Source: Gammaproteobacteria bacterium | Lineage (GTDB): Bacteria; Pseudomonadota; Gammaproteobacteria; Pseudomonadales; Azotimanducaceae | NCBI GenBank assembly: GCA_026707945.1 | Contig: JAPOVV010000110.1 | Coordinates: forward strand, 248,001 to 312,000 | Reading direction: 5' to 3' | DNA length: 64,000 nucleotides | Part shown: positions 18,507-26,789 of the stretch, one piece after another | Numbering within the stretch: position 1 is the stretch's first letter | How the letters are laid out: each line of letters begins with the position of its first letter | Notes under the pieces: model-generated | Seen by the model: the letters and a program-made list of their open reading frames with translations, nothing else | The model's database searches: none | What the model was told of the DNA's origin: nothing | Position numbers and translations under genes: made by a program

Positions 18507-19625
18507 ATGGAAATCGACGAAGCTGTCAACGTAACACAAGATCGACTCATCGGCGAAGGCGAAACGATGCGCGATCTACTTCAGCACTTTCGTAATTACG
18601 TCTCACCATGTCTGATTGGCGAGACGCAATGGACGGAAATTCTCAATTGCGGAGGAACTCTACCTATCACGTTGGCTGCACTTCCTTTCGGATTTGAACT
18701 ACCGCTACACGACCCCGAACCGAAAGCGGACCTTGGCGTCTCACTAGCAAGCGGAACACGAAGTGCCACGTTTTTTCATGAGCGCGCACACAACGACAGC
18801 AGCGATCTCACTGCCAAAATAATCACTCGTCTCTTCGATCAAATCGAATCCAAAAATTCGTCTCTACAAGAGATCGTTGGCCGCAAACTAATGCTGGAGT
18901 ACGACATTGGATCAGCGAATGCCATGGATTGTGAAGTCCCTGGCATGTTTTTGAGACCGGGCGAACGTCCGATTATCGGCGCGACTGAGCAAGTCAACGA
19001 CGTGAGTTTGATTGTCGACTCTTTGGTATCGAGCGTTGGCTGGGATAGTGTTGAGGACGAACGTGCAAATGTAAGACGAGCATACATGGCTCAACCAGAA
19101 GACACCCGAATGGACTCATTCGGGATTTTCCCGTCGCGAGAACGCGTGATCCGGCTTGCGATCATGGGTTTTAAAACGCAAAACGAAATATGTGACTACC
19201 TTAGAAACTTGGGTTGGCCTGGTGAAACCTCCGCTGTAGAAGAAGTGATTTCTCGCTTCAAGGAACGTGTGAAGATTGTTAGATCCGGTGCGAATATCGA
19301 CGTGTACCAGCATGGTCTCGGACCCACGCTTGGTCTAACACTAATCGTCAAGCAGAGATACACGAAGGATTCGCGCTACTGGCTCGACGGTCTGACGGAT
19401 TGGGATCCATTCCTAGAAGCACTAGGTCAGGAAGCGATTGTTAATCAAGACAAACTAGAGGAACTCGCAACTTGGGTTTCAAATCCGACGACATTATTTG
19501 GGAAGTCCGGGCGTTATGTACTGCTTCGAGGTATCCACCATATAAAACTCGTGATCGAGGAGAATGCGCTCCGCAAAGCGAAGGCTTATGTATTTTTGGT
19601 GCTTTCTGCTGGCTTATCTCAGTAG
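18507..19625 (+). CDS. Unknown 372-residue protein of the RiPP operon
   Basis: I do not recognise this protein. It begins seven bases after the cyclodehydratase gene, so it is almost certainly co-transcribed and functionally tied to it. It is soluble by appearance, with no signal peptide or membrane span. Visible patterns are a Gly-rich hydrophobic segment near the N-terminus (NCGGTLPITLAALPFGFELPL), FFHERAHND near 92, a VPGMFLRPGERPIIGA segment near 150, a helical middle part (SRERVIRLAIMG) that could be a winged-helix-like fold, and QHGLGPTLGLTLIV near 275. It may be a tailoring, chaperone or immunity protein. Confidence 0.6.
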   Translation: MEIDEAVNVTQDRLIGEGETMRDLLQHFRNYVSPCLIGETQWTEILNCGGTLPITLAALPFGFELPLHDPEPKADLGVSLASGTRSATFFHERAHNDSSDLTAKIITRLFDQIESKNSSLQEIVGRKLMLEYDIGSANAMDCEVPGMFLRPGERPIIGATEQVNDVSLIVDSLVSSVGWDSVEDERANVRRAYMAQPEDTRMDSFGIFPSRERVIRLAIMGFKTQNEICDYLRNLGWPGETSAVEEVISRFKERVKIVRSGANIDVYQHGLGPTLGLTLIVKQRYTKDSRYWLDGLTDWDPFLEALGQEAIVNQDKLEELATWVSNPTTLFGKSGRYVLLRGIHHIKLVIEENALRKAKAYVFLVLSAGLSQ

Positions 19626-19642
19626 ATCCATCCTCTTTGCTT

Positions 19643-19678
19643 AAAAAAGACCTACACCTCAATGGTAAGGTGTAGGTC
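19643..19678 (-). terminator. Rho-independent terminator of the precursor gene
   Basis: A perfect 10-bp stem (GACCTACACC at 19649-19658 and GGTGTAGGTC at 19669-19678) encloses a 10-base loop. On the minus strand the stem is followed by six T residues (the A run at 19643-19648), so it ends transcription of the precursor gene about 70 bases after its stop. On the plus strand a weaker T run (TTTTT near 19687) lies downstream, so it may also stop the biosynthetic operon. Confidence 0.9.
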
Positions 19679-19748
19679 CAATCAGATTTTTAACAGGAAC
19701 GTATTCGCGGGGAACACGCCTCATTGAGCGGCTAATCCGCGATCAAAT

Positions 19749-20000
19749 CTACCAGCAGCAGCACAAACCAGCGGAAATCGCTTCGAGTTGCTCTTCGGTG
19801 ATATGCGGATCCGGAGGCAGGGCCAAATGCACTGTCTGCATGTCGCTCTCGTGAATCTGAATAGTCATAGATTCCGGAATCGTAATACCGAGTTCTTGAC
19901 TAATAGTGCTCTTCGGATCTGCAAGAAGCTGTTGCCTGAAGTCAGAATCCAGTGCTGACTTTTCAACGATTTGCTTCAGCATGTCGTCGCCACTTTGCAT
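19749..20000 (-). CDS. NHLP-leader RiPP precursor with predicted core LCCCW
   Basis: An 83-residue peptide with an NHLP leader: N-terminal helix, FRQQLLADPKSTI, IPESMTIQIHES, HLALPPDPHITEEQLEAISAG, then LCCCW and stop. The ATG at 20000 is chosen over an in-frame upstream start at 20063 because AGGGAGG stands at 20006-20012, five bases before it, and the leader pattern begins there. The double-glycine-like site is degenerate (Ile-Ser-Ala-Gly), and cleavage after Gly78 would leave just five residues. Three cysteines suit the YcaO cyclodehydratase and the terminal Trp suits the halogenase. The gene is on the strand opposite to the biosynthetic operon, with its own promoter and terminator. The core boundary is inferred. 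Confidence 0.88.
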   Translation of the reverse strand: MQSGDDMLKQIVEKSALDSDFRQQLLADPKSTISQELGITIPESMTIQIHESDMQTVHLALPPDPHITEEQLEAISAGLCCCW

Positions 20001-20005
20001 GGTAA

Positions 20006-20012
20006 CCTCCCT
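20006..20012 (-). promoter_or_regulatory. Strong Shine-Dalgarno site of the precursor gene
   Basis: On the minus strand the bases read AGGGAGG, followed by five bases and ATG at 20000. This is the strongest ribosome binding site seen in the cluster and decides the precursor start. It fits a need for high precursor output. Confidence 0.8.
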
Positions 20013-20088
20013 ATGCGCTTCGACCAATAGCACCAATCCATTGGCGTATCCGGTCGCAGTCAACGTAAGTTGCTTTGAATTCGGAATT

Positions 20089-20116
20089 ATTCTACAACAT
20101 TACACAGATTTGGCAA
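20089..20116 (-). promoter_or_regulatory. Candidate sigma-70 promoter of the precursor gene
   Basis: On the minus strand TTGCCA (20111-20116) and TAGAAT (20089-20094) are separated by 16 bases, a near-consensus -35/-10 pair. It lies about 90 bases before the precursor ATG, implying an untranslated leader of roughly 80 bases. Confidence 0.55.
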
Positions 20117-20434
20117 GACCATTCTGGGGACAATAGGCAGCGTTGAATTTTGAGCACACATATTTGCATCCTCCCGTATTGTGGGTGTTACTCCTCATAA
20201 CGAGCCGCCAACCAGCAGAGTTCGTTTGATACTCACTCATTTACTGAAGACGCACACGAGGAGACCGTCTGTGATTCGGCAAACTCGTCACTGTAATGAC
20301 TGCACGCTAACATGTCTCGGGATTGATATTTGCACCGTCCGATTCCGATTCAGGTCTTCATTCGTCGTGCATGATCGTACGCGTACTCTCACCGATGGCA
20401 TACTTTCGCGTAGCAATTCAGGGTATTTACATCT
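20117..20434. other. Divergent intergenic region between precursor and Rieske gene
   Basis: This stretch of about 320 bases must hold the promoter of the plus-strand Rieske gene, but no convincing -35/-10 pair stands out. A short open frame (20181-20438) has no ribosome binding site or family features and is not called. I see no stable hairpin or operator. Confidence 0.4.
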
Positions 20435-21616
20435 GTGAAGAAAACCGAGCAACTTCGCGTTCTCAACGAACTCAATGAACATATCGCTACCGGATCTACG
20501 ACCGATGCCGGGGGTGTAATGCGCGCGCCGATGTCTGATTTCACAGATCCACAACTCTTTCTGCGCGAAAAAGAAGCGTTCTTCCGCAAAGAACCTTTGT
20601 GTATGGGACTTTCTTCGGAATTACCTCAGTCGAATACATACTGGTCAGATAACGCAACGGGTATGCCAATCCTCATGGTTCGTGACGGTCAAGGCCATTT
20701 TCGGGCTTTTGCGAATGTCTGTAGGCATCGCGGGAGTCTAGTAGTCGAAGAAGGGCGTGGTTCTAGGAGTCGCTTCACATGTCCGTTCCATGCTTGGACA
20801 TATGGAAACACCGGCGATCTGATCGCAGTGAACAAGAGCAGTCAGTTCGGCGACGTGTCAGATCTAGGACTATCGCTGTTCGAACTTCCCTCTGCGGAAC
20901 TCTATGGGACGCTCTGGGTACGACCCATTCAAGGTGATCCCATTGATGAGGAAGACTGCCTAGGTGGCCTTCAAGACGATTTCATGAACTGGAATTTGCC
21001 AGATCATCCCTTCATTGGGATGCAGATCATTGATGCAAGAATGAACTGGAAACTCGTAATCGATTCCTATGGCGAGATTTATCACCTGAACGTTCTTCAC
21101 AAGGAGACGATCGGCGACGCAGTAATCGGTAACGCTCAGACGCTCGCTACGTTCGAAAAGAACCTACGCATGGTAGTCGCGAATCAGAAATTCAACCTGC
21201 TACGGATGCTATTGCCGTATCCTGATCGTTGGCCTTACAAGCAAGTAACGCAAACCATCTATTTCTTATACCCAAACGTCATCATGATGATCGATTCTTT
21301 CGGCATTGATTTTTTACGCATCTTTCCGCTCAATGATTCGCCTTCTCATTCGAGAACGATTCACACTTGGTACATCGATCCAAAAGTCCAAAAGCAATTT
21401 GAGGACCAGGGGTTATCTCACGAGGACAAACTCAAACTATTCCGCGAGTCCGTCGAGCAAGAGGATTACGTCATGGGGGCCGATATTCAAAAAAATGCTG
21501 AGCTGAAAATCCAAGAGGAAATCGTGCTTGGTCGAAATGAAGAATCACTCCAACATTTTCACAACGCTCATCGCTTGGGGCTTGGACGCGAACAACTGCA
21601 AGTTGGAACGACGTAA
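20435..21616 (+). CDS. Rieske non-heme iron oxygenase, alpha-subunit type
   Basis: A 393-residue oxygenase with a Rieske [2Fe-2S] domain, CRHRGS (Cys96, His98) and CPFHAW (Cys116, His119), and a catalytic domain with the mononuclear iron motif NWKLVIDSYGEIYHLNVLH (His217, His222) plus a late Asp in EDYVMGAD. Such enzymes hydroxylate, demethylate or desaturate their substrates and need a reductase, which is not encoded next to it. Start is GTG. It is divergent from the precursor gene and followed by the halogenase gene, so a role in tailoring the peptide is likely but inferred. Confidence 0.88.
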   Translation: MKKTEQLRVLNELNEHIATGSTTDAGGVMRAPMSDFTDPQLFLREKEAFFRKEPLCMGLSSELPQSNTYWSDNATGMPILMVRDGQGHFRAFANVCRHRGSLVVEEGRGSRSRFTCPFHAWTYGNTGDLIAVNKSSQFGDVSDLGLSLFELPSAELYGTLWVRPIQGDPIDEEDCLGGLQDDFMNWNLPDHPFIGMQIIDARMNWKLVIDSYGEIYHLNVLHKETIGDAVIGNAQTLATFEKNLRMVVANQKFNLLRMLLPYPDRWPYKQVTQTIYFLYPNVIMMIDSFGIDFLRIFPLNDSPSHSRTIHTWYIDPKVQKQFEDQGLSHEDKLKLFRESVEQEDYVMGADIQKNAELKIQEEIVLGRNEESLQHFHNAHRLGLGREQLQVGTT

Positions 21617-21727
21617 CGAGTTGGCCGACGACAAACTCGATATTGCACAGTTTGCCTCAACCCAGCCATGACGATTAACGAAGCGCTCAAAGTGCGACTC
21701 GATACGCGTGGTCGTTCTCTTCTAGTG

Positions 21728-21747
21728 GTATCGTGTTTTCACGATAC
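21728..21747. repeat. Perfect 8-bp inverted repeat, possible operator
   Basis: GTATCGTG (21728-21735), four T residues, then CACGATAC (21740-21747) form a perfect 8-bp inverted repeat between the Rieske and halogenase genes, about 80 bases before the halogenase start. There is no T run after it, so it is not a typical terminator. It could be a regulator binding site or an RNA hairpin. Confidence 0.5.
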
Positions 21748-21829
21748 AATCCTTCTCGCTTAAATGAGATGGCTTACTTAGGCATGTTGCGGGTCCCGAA
21801 ACTATTGCTATCTAGTCTCGGTCACTGAC

Positions 21830-23110
21830 GTGATCCAACCAGGTCGCGAATCTTTACAAAAGATTGCAGTAATTGGTCGTGGAACAGCAGGTTCCTTGGC
21901 GGCAGCGAGTGTAACGAACGCACTCGCAGAGACTGACTACGAGTTACACCATATCTACGACTCCCGAATTCCGATTATTGGTGTTGGCGAAGGTAGTTGG
22001 CCGAGTCTTGTTGACCGACTCCACGTTCTTTCAAATCTGCCCCACGAGACAATTCAAAACCGTCTGAACGGCACACGTAAATACGGCGTCGCGTTCGAAG
22101 GTTGGGGATGCCGCAATCACGATTTCATCCACTATTTCACGCCCCAACTAGTGTCGTATGCATACCACCTTTCGGCCGATCTTTTAGCAGATATCCTTCA
22201 AGAAGGTACTCGTGCACATCACGTCGATAAGAATGTGCAAAACGTTACGACAGTGGACGGAAGGGCAGAGATTGAATTCGAAGACGCTACAACCGAGCGC
22301 TACGACCTCGTCTTTGACGCTCGAGGGTTTCCTAAGGAACTCAATACAAACGAACATTTGGATATTTCGTTTATCCCGACCAATACTGCCGTTATCCGTC
22401 GCTGCCCTTCGATCTTTCAGGATCACGCGGGTGGACCTGTTCGTCAGCCTACATATACGCGCGCTGTTGCGCGACCGCACGGGTGGGTATTCGTGATCCC
22501 ATTGACCGTACACACATCGTACGGGTATATCTTCAATCGAAACGTATCTGATCTTGCGGATGTCGAAGCCGATTTTGACGAGCTACTTGAATCTGACCGA
22601 GTACCCGAGTTCGAACGGAGAGCCGTCATCCAATTCCCAAACTTCGTTCATCGTCAAATGTACGACGGTGTGGTCGCTCGCGTTGGTAACACCGCGACTT
22701 TTATGGAACCCTTAGAAGCAACCGCAATTGTGGCTGCACAAATGCAGATCGAAATGGTGCTACACATGCGTTTGAATCGTTCCGTTGAGATTCTTGAAGC
22801 CGACGCGCCAGTAGTTAATCGATTCCTAATAAACACGATGCTGTGTTACGGTCTCTTCGTCGGCTGGCACTACAGTTGTGGCTCGATACACGACACCGAC
22901 TTCTGGCGATTTGCTCGCGATCAAATTTGGGCGCAGCATCGAGAAGTGCTCGACCCACTTGGGGTGGAATGCACAGCGCTGCGTAAGTTCGATGAAATGT
23001 TTGATCTGTTGCGCCAGCCAGTGGTCGAGAAATCGGATTGGAATCGACTATGTGCAGCACCTGTAACTAGCTATGCACAGTTGACTCAAGGGCTCGGATA
23101 TAGACTTTAG
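21830..23110 (+). CDS. Flavin-dependent tryptophan-halogenase-family protein
   Basis: Flavin-dependent halogenases make HOCl or HOBr at FADH2 and halogenate indoles, pyrroles or phenols. This 426-residue member has GxGxxG (GRGTAGS, 16-22), GVGEGSWPSL (51-60), a likely catalytic Lys84 in TRKYGVAFEGW, WVFVIP (219-224, in place of WxWxIP) and FMEPLEATAI (291-300, the EPLES-type loop). It is about 100 residues shorter than PrnA/RebH, as in members acting on carrier- or peptide-bound substrates. No flavin reductase gene is adjacent. Start is GTG at 21830. Terminal Trp of the precursor is an attractive substrate, but oxidation without halogenation cannot be excluded. Confidence 0.82.
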   Translation: MIQPGRESLQKIAVIGRGTAGSLAAASVTNALAETDYELHHIYDSRIPIIGVGEGSWPSLVDRLHVLSNLPHETIQNRLNGTRKYGVAFEGWGCRNHDFIHYFTPQLVSYAYHLSADLLADILQEGTRAHHVDKNVQNVTTVDGRAEIEFEDATTERYDLVFDARGFPKELNTNEHLDISFIPTNTAVIRRCPSIFQDHAGGPVRQPTYTRAVARPHGWVFVIPLTVHTSYGYIFNRNVSDLADVEADFDELLESDRVPEFERRAVIQFPNFVHRQMYDGVVARVGNTATFMEPLEATAIVAAQMQIEMVLHMRLNRSVEILEADAPVVNRFLINTMLCYGLFVGWHYSCGSIHDTDFWRFARDQIWAQHREVLDPLGVECTALRKFDEMFDLLRQPVVEKSDWNRLCAAPVTSYAQLTQGLGYRL

Positions 23111-23241
23111 GTCAGTATCGGTTATATAGGTCACATGCTCGTATATCGCACGATTTGGTAAAACCTTGAGACAGTTTGTGTACGAGTCCGATCGATCGCA
23201 CAAAATCGTCGATTACCTCGCGCAGAACCCAACGTGATTGG

Positions 23242-24048
23242 TTAATTCACCTTCACCAGTCGGAAAGTTTCAGCGCTGAACAATGCAGCAGAGTCTGAAC
23301 TAAATAACTGCCCCAGTAAGTTACCTGGGAGTTTGTACGCGATACACTCTCGCATCCACTGCAGTTGCCGATACGGGTAAACCGTGCGGCTCTCGAATTC
23401 CTTCAGTATTTCCTTCATTTCATTAAGTTCGTCCTCGGAAAGCCAGTTCGTCGGTCTTTCCTTTAACTGTTCAGCCACGATACTCGAAGCTATCTCCGTA
23501 CGGATCTTCTTGTTAACGCAACTAGCGTATTCTGAAGCAGTTAACGTGGCACCTTCAGTAGAAAATTGCGCCGCTGCTAAACGAGCGACCTTCTCAATGT
23601 CAATTTCCTGAAGAACTATGGATTCATCATCAGAAACCACTCTTAAGAACCGATACCCATCAAAGTCACCTGAATTCGGTTCCGCTTCCTCACTTTTCTC
23701 TTCTACATAAGTTCTCGCGTCGATCTGCAATACATGAACATCGTTAAACGCTAACACATCGCCTTGGAATGACGCACGCTCTGTGTTGGAACGGGCTGAT
23801 TGCGACGCATCTGAATCGACACCGGCATCGGTGACGTTGAACGTCATATCCACTGTCAACGAGCCGCCTTCGTTCTTAACGACTTCGACGGCAATAAGTG
23901 GTTCCGAATCACTAACGGCATACCAAGAACCTGGCAGTCTTTCGTGAAGCGGACTATGTGACCAGGGGAGAGGGTGCTTAAAGTTCGAACACCCTGCCAT
24001 CAACGCGATCATAAGACTCGCGAAAATCGTTGATCGAGTGAGTGGCAT
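23242..24048 (-). CDS. Lipoprotein of unknown function
   Basis: A lipid-anchored envelope protein. The ATG at 24048 is preferred to one at 24075 because AAGGAA lies about six bases upstream and the signal peptide MPLTRSTIFASLMIALMAGC starts there; LMAGC is a lipobox with the lipidated cysteine at residue 20. The mature part (about 250 residues) has a WYAVSDSEPLIAVEV beginning, beta-rich in appearance, and a helical C-terminal half. I do not recognise a family. It stands convergent to the halogenase gene and is probably outside the RiPP cluster. Confidence 0.75.
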   Translation of the reverse strand: MPLTRSTIFASLMIALMAGCSNFKHPLPWSHSPLHERLPGSWYAVSDSEPLIAVEVVKNEGGSLTVDMTFNVTDAGVDSDASQSARSNTERASFQGDVLAFNDVHVLQIDARTYVEEKSEEAEPNSGDFDGYRFLRVVSDDESIVLQEIDIEKVARLAAAQFSTEGATLTASEYASCVNKKIRTEIASSIVAEQLKERPTNWLSEDELNEMKEILKEFESRTVYPYRQLQWMRECIAYKLPGNLLGQLFSSDSAALFSAETFRLVKVN

Positions 24049-24347
24049 TCGAAGTTCCTTTTTTACGTGGTTCAAACGACGTTTAGCATCGCATTGGATT
24101 GTTCATACGAACCCAAATGGTGGATTTACGACAAACGTGACCTGCTCTCGTTGTCTTCTTGAACGCTTTCGGCTAGCGCCCGATATATGCGACATCGTCA
24201 TTTGACGGATCGTTCAACGTTAATTTCTGAAAATGTGGTCGAGATTATTTCAACGCACCCTGCGATTCGACGAACCGATCCTACTCTGATCAAAAAACGG
24301 CGATATGACGCGGATATGCTTGCGCTCGCATTCGATTGGACCAAACC

Positions 24348-25076
24348 ATGAAAGAAGACCACGTCGACATACAGACAAACGACGGCATGATGAATACCTT
24401 CATCACAAGACCTGACGAAGGCGGACCATTCCCCGCAGTTATCTTTTATATGGATGCGCCAGGGAAGCGAGAAGAACTACACGACATGGCTCGCCGAATC
24501 GCCACAGTAGGTTACTACGTCATCCTCCCTAATCTCTATTACCGCGATGTGCGCGAATTTCATCTTGGAACGCCTGATGCGACACGAGAACGCATGATGG
24601 AACTGATGGGTAATCTGTCCAACGCGATGGTATGTGAAGATACGCAAGTAATGTTCGACTACATGGCAAATGAGCCAGATGCACGTGACGGTCCAGTTGG
24701 AATCACTGGCTACTGTATGAGTGGTCCATTCGTCTTCGCCGCAGCTGCTGCGTTTCCTGAGCGGATCAAAGCAGCGGCGTCTGTGCACGGCGTCAAGCTT
24801 TACACCGATGATGCCGACTCGCCGCACTTAGCAGCTGAGAAAATTCAAGGTGAGATGTACTTCGCGTGTGCTGAACTCGATCAACTGGCACCACCTTCCA
24901 TGATCAATCCTTTAGATGAACATCTGAAATCAACCGGCATTAACTATCGAATTGAGTGGTATCCCGCCGCACAGCATGGTTTCGTATTCCCGCAGCGCGA
25001 CGGGATGTTTTCGAGAGAATCCGCAGAGCGACATTGGTCTCGGCTATTCGCTATGTTCGATAGGAACCTGCGCTAG
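24348..25076 (+). CDS. Dienelactone hydrolase family protein
   Basis: An alpha/beta hydrolase of the dienelactone hydrolase family. The nucleophile is a cysteine in GYCMSG near residue 122, the acid is in AELDQLAP and the histidine in AQHGFVFP, giving the Cys-Asp-His triad characteristic of the family. The ATG at 24348 is preferred over an upstream TTG at 24336. Family members open lactones in aromatic degradation or act as general esterases; the substrate here is unknown because no aromatic pathway is beside it. Confidence 0.88.
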   Translation: MKEDHVDIQTNDGMMNTFITRPDEGGPFPAVIFYMDAPGKREELHDMARRIATVGYYVILPNLYYRDVREFHLGTPDATRERMMELMGNLSNAMVCEDTQVMFDYMANEPDARDGPVGITGYCMSGPFVFAAAAAFPERIKAAASVHGVKLYTDDADSPHLAAEKIQGEMYFACAELDQLAPPSMINPLDEHLKSTGINYRIEWYPAAQHGFVFPQRDGMFSRESAERHWSRLFAMFDRNLR

Positions 25077-25161
25077 TGCAAAATAGCGCCTTTGGTATTT
25101 CTAGCGCTAAGTACTAAACGAACTATGGGCTCATATCGGCGACACATGAAGGACTTTTAAC

Positions 25162-26769
25162 TTGGGAGCAATACTCGAAGTCGAAGATCTTCGCGTCAAT
25201 TTCGGCGAGAATGAGGCTGTCCGTGGCGTTTCTTTCGACATACAGCAAGGCGAAACAGTCGCCCTCGTTGGCGAATCCGGTTCTGGTAAATCGGTGACCG
25301 CCCTTTCGGTATTGCAGTTATTGCCGTACCCACAGGCTAACCACCCAACGGGCAGCATCAAAGTTGACGGTACCGAGGTTATGGGCGCACCGAACACAAC
25401 GATGCTGGATATTCGCGGCGTCAAGGTCAGCATGATCTTTCAAGAGCCGATGACTTCACTCAATCCGCTCCACAAGATCTCTAAGCAAGTCGGTGAATCA
25501 CTTATCGTGCATCGCGGTATGACCAAGAACGACGCACGCACCCGTACGCTTGAATTGCTCGAATTGGTCGGTCTTCAGGATGCGGAATCACGTCTGAATT
25601 CATATCCTCACGAGCTCTCGGGAGGGCAACGCCAACGCGTCATGATCGCAATGGCGCTTGCAAACGAACCACAACTATTGATAGCAGACGAGCCCACAAC
25701 GGCACTTGATGTGACCATTCAGGCTCAGATCCTGAAATTGCTCCAAGATCTGCAGGATCAACTGAACATGGCGATTCTGCTCATTACTCATGATCTTGGT
25801 ATCGTAAGACACACGGCGAACCGCGTATGTGTCATGAATAACGGCGAAATCGTTGAACGTGGTCCAAACGAACAAATATTCGGCCAACCGAAACACCCCT
25901 ACACTCAGCATCTGCTTGCTGCCGAACCTTCAGGCGATCCAGTCGAGTCGAATTCCAGCGCACCAGTCGTTACTGATGCCAAAAACTTCACTGTGAAATA
26001 CGCACTCGGCAAAGGGTGGCTAGGGAAGAGCAAGTTCTTTACTGCCGTAGACGATGTTGAAGTCGTCGTTCGTGCGGGACAAACCGTCGGCGTGGTCGGA
26101 GAGTCTGGTTCGGGCAAGACCACCCTAGGACTCGCAATGCTACGTTTGCTACCGAGTGAAGGTGACCTCTCGTTCAATGGCATGGACTTACAGGGGCTTA
26201 AACGCAAGGACCTCACCAAGTTGCGACGCGACATGCAAATCGTATTTCAGGATCCTTACGGCAGCCTCTCACCACGCATGTCGGTACAGAACATCATTGA
26301 AGAAGGTCTAGGCGTCCATCACCCTGATATGTCCAAATCCGAACGTCGCGAGCGCGTTGCTGAGGTCATGACAGAGGTCGATCTCGATCCCGAGATGATG
26401 ATTCGATATCCCCATGAGTTTTCTGGCGGTCAACGGCAGCGGATTTCCATTGCCAGGGCTATGGTCTTAAAACCTAAATTCGTCGTTCTTGATGAACCGA
26501 CTTCAGCATTGGACATGTCCGTGCAAGCCCAAATCGTCGACTTGCTACGAAAACTACAGCGTGACCACGATCTCGCTTACATGTTCGTCAGTCACGACCT
26601 GAAGGTCGTCCGCGCACTTGCGAACTGGGTTATCGTGATGAGAGATGGGGTTATCGTCGAGCAGGGAGATTCCAAGAAGATCTTCGAAGCACCGGAAACC
26701 GAATACACACACGCACTTCTCGACGCCGCCCTCGACATGAAAGCCGACGAAGTTGTCGTGCGTCAATAG
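25162..26769 (+). CDS. Peptide/opine ABC importer ATPase with two nucleotide-binding domains
   Basis: The 535-residue protein is a fusion of two DppD/DppF-type ATPases, as in YejF. Walker A motifs are GESGSGKS at 37-44 and GESGSGKT near 313-320, with signatures LSGGQRQR and FSGGQRQR and oligopeptide-type C-terminal loops ([15 protein letters not shown]). No permease is beside it; permeases of the same class lie downstream at 30.0-32.1 kb with their own ATPases, beyond a minus-strand dehydrogenase gene. It may energise those permeases or another set elsewhere. Start taken as TTG at 25162. Confidence 0.9.
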   Translation: MGAILEVEDLRVNFGENEAVRGVSFDIQQGETVALVGESGSGKSVTALSVLQLLPYPQANHPTGSIKVDGTEVMGAPNTTMLDIRGVKVSMIFQEPMTSLNPLHKISKQVGESLIVHRGMTKNDARTRTLELLELVGLQDAESRLNSYPHELSGGQRQRVMIAMALANEPQLLIADEPTTALDVTIQAQILKLLQDLQDQLNMAILLITHDLGIVRHTANRVCVMNNGEIVERGPNEQIFGQPKHPYTQHLLAAEPSGDPVESNSSAPVVTDAKNFTVKYALGKGWLGKSKFFTAVDDVEVVVRAGQTVGVVGESGSGKTTLGLAMLRLLPSEGDLSFNGMDLQGLKRKDLTKLRRDMQIVFQDPYGSLSPRMSVQNIIEEGLGVHHPDMSKSERRERVAEVMTEVDLDPEMMIRYPHEFSGGQRQRISIARAMVLKPKFVVLDEPTSALDMSVQAQIVDLLRKLQRDHDLAYMFVSHDLKVVRALANWVIVMRDGVIVEQGDSKKIFEAPETEYTHALLDAALDMKADEVVVRQ

Positions 26770-26789
26770 TCTCGGTTTATCGGCCGAAA

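Noticed and set aside
20001..20063. In-frame upstream start of the precursor at 20063
   Set aside because: The strong Shine-Dalgarno at 20006-20012 and the leader pattern favour the ATG at 20000.
20181..20438. Short plus-strand open frame before the Rieske gene with several cysteines
   Set aside because: No ribosome binding site, no leader-like pattern and low-complexity basic composition; better seen as untranslated.
25087..25112. TAGCGC...GCGCTA inverted repeat after the dienelactone hydrolase gene
   Set aside because: Only six pairs, long loop and no T run, so not convincing as a terminator.
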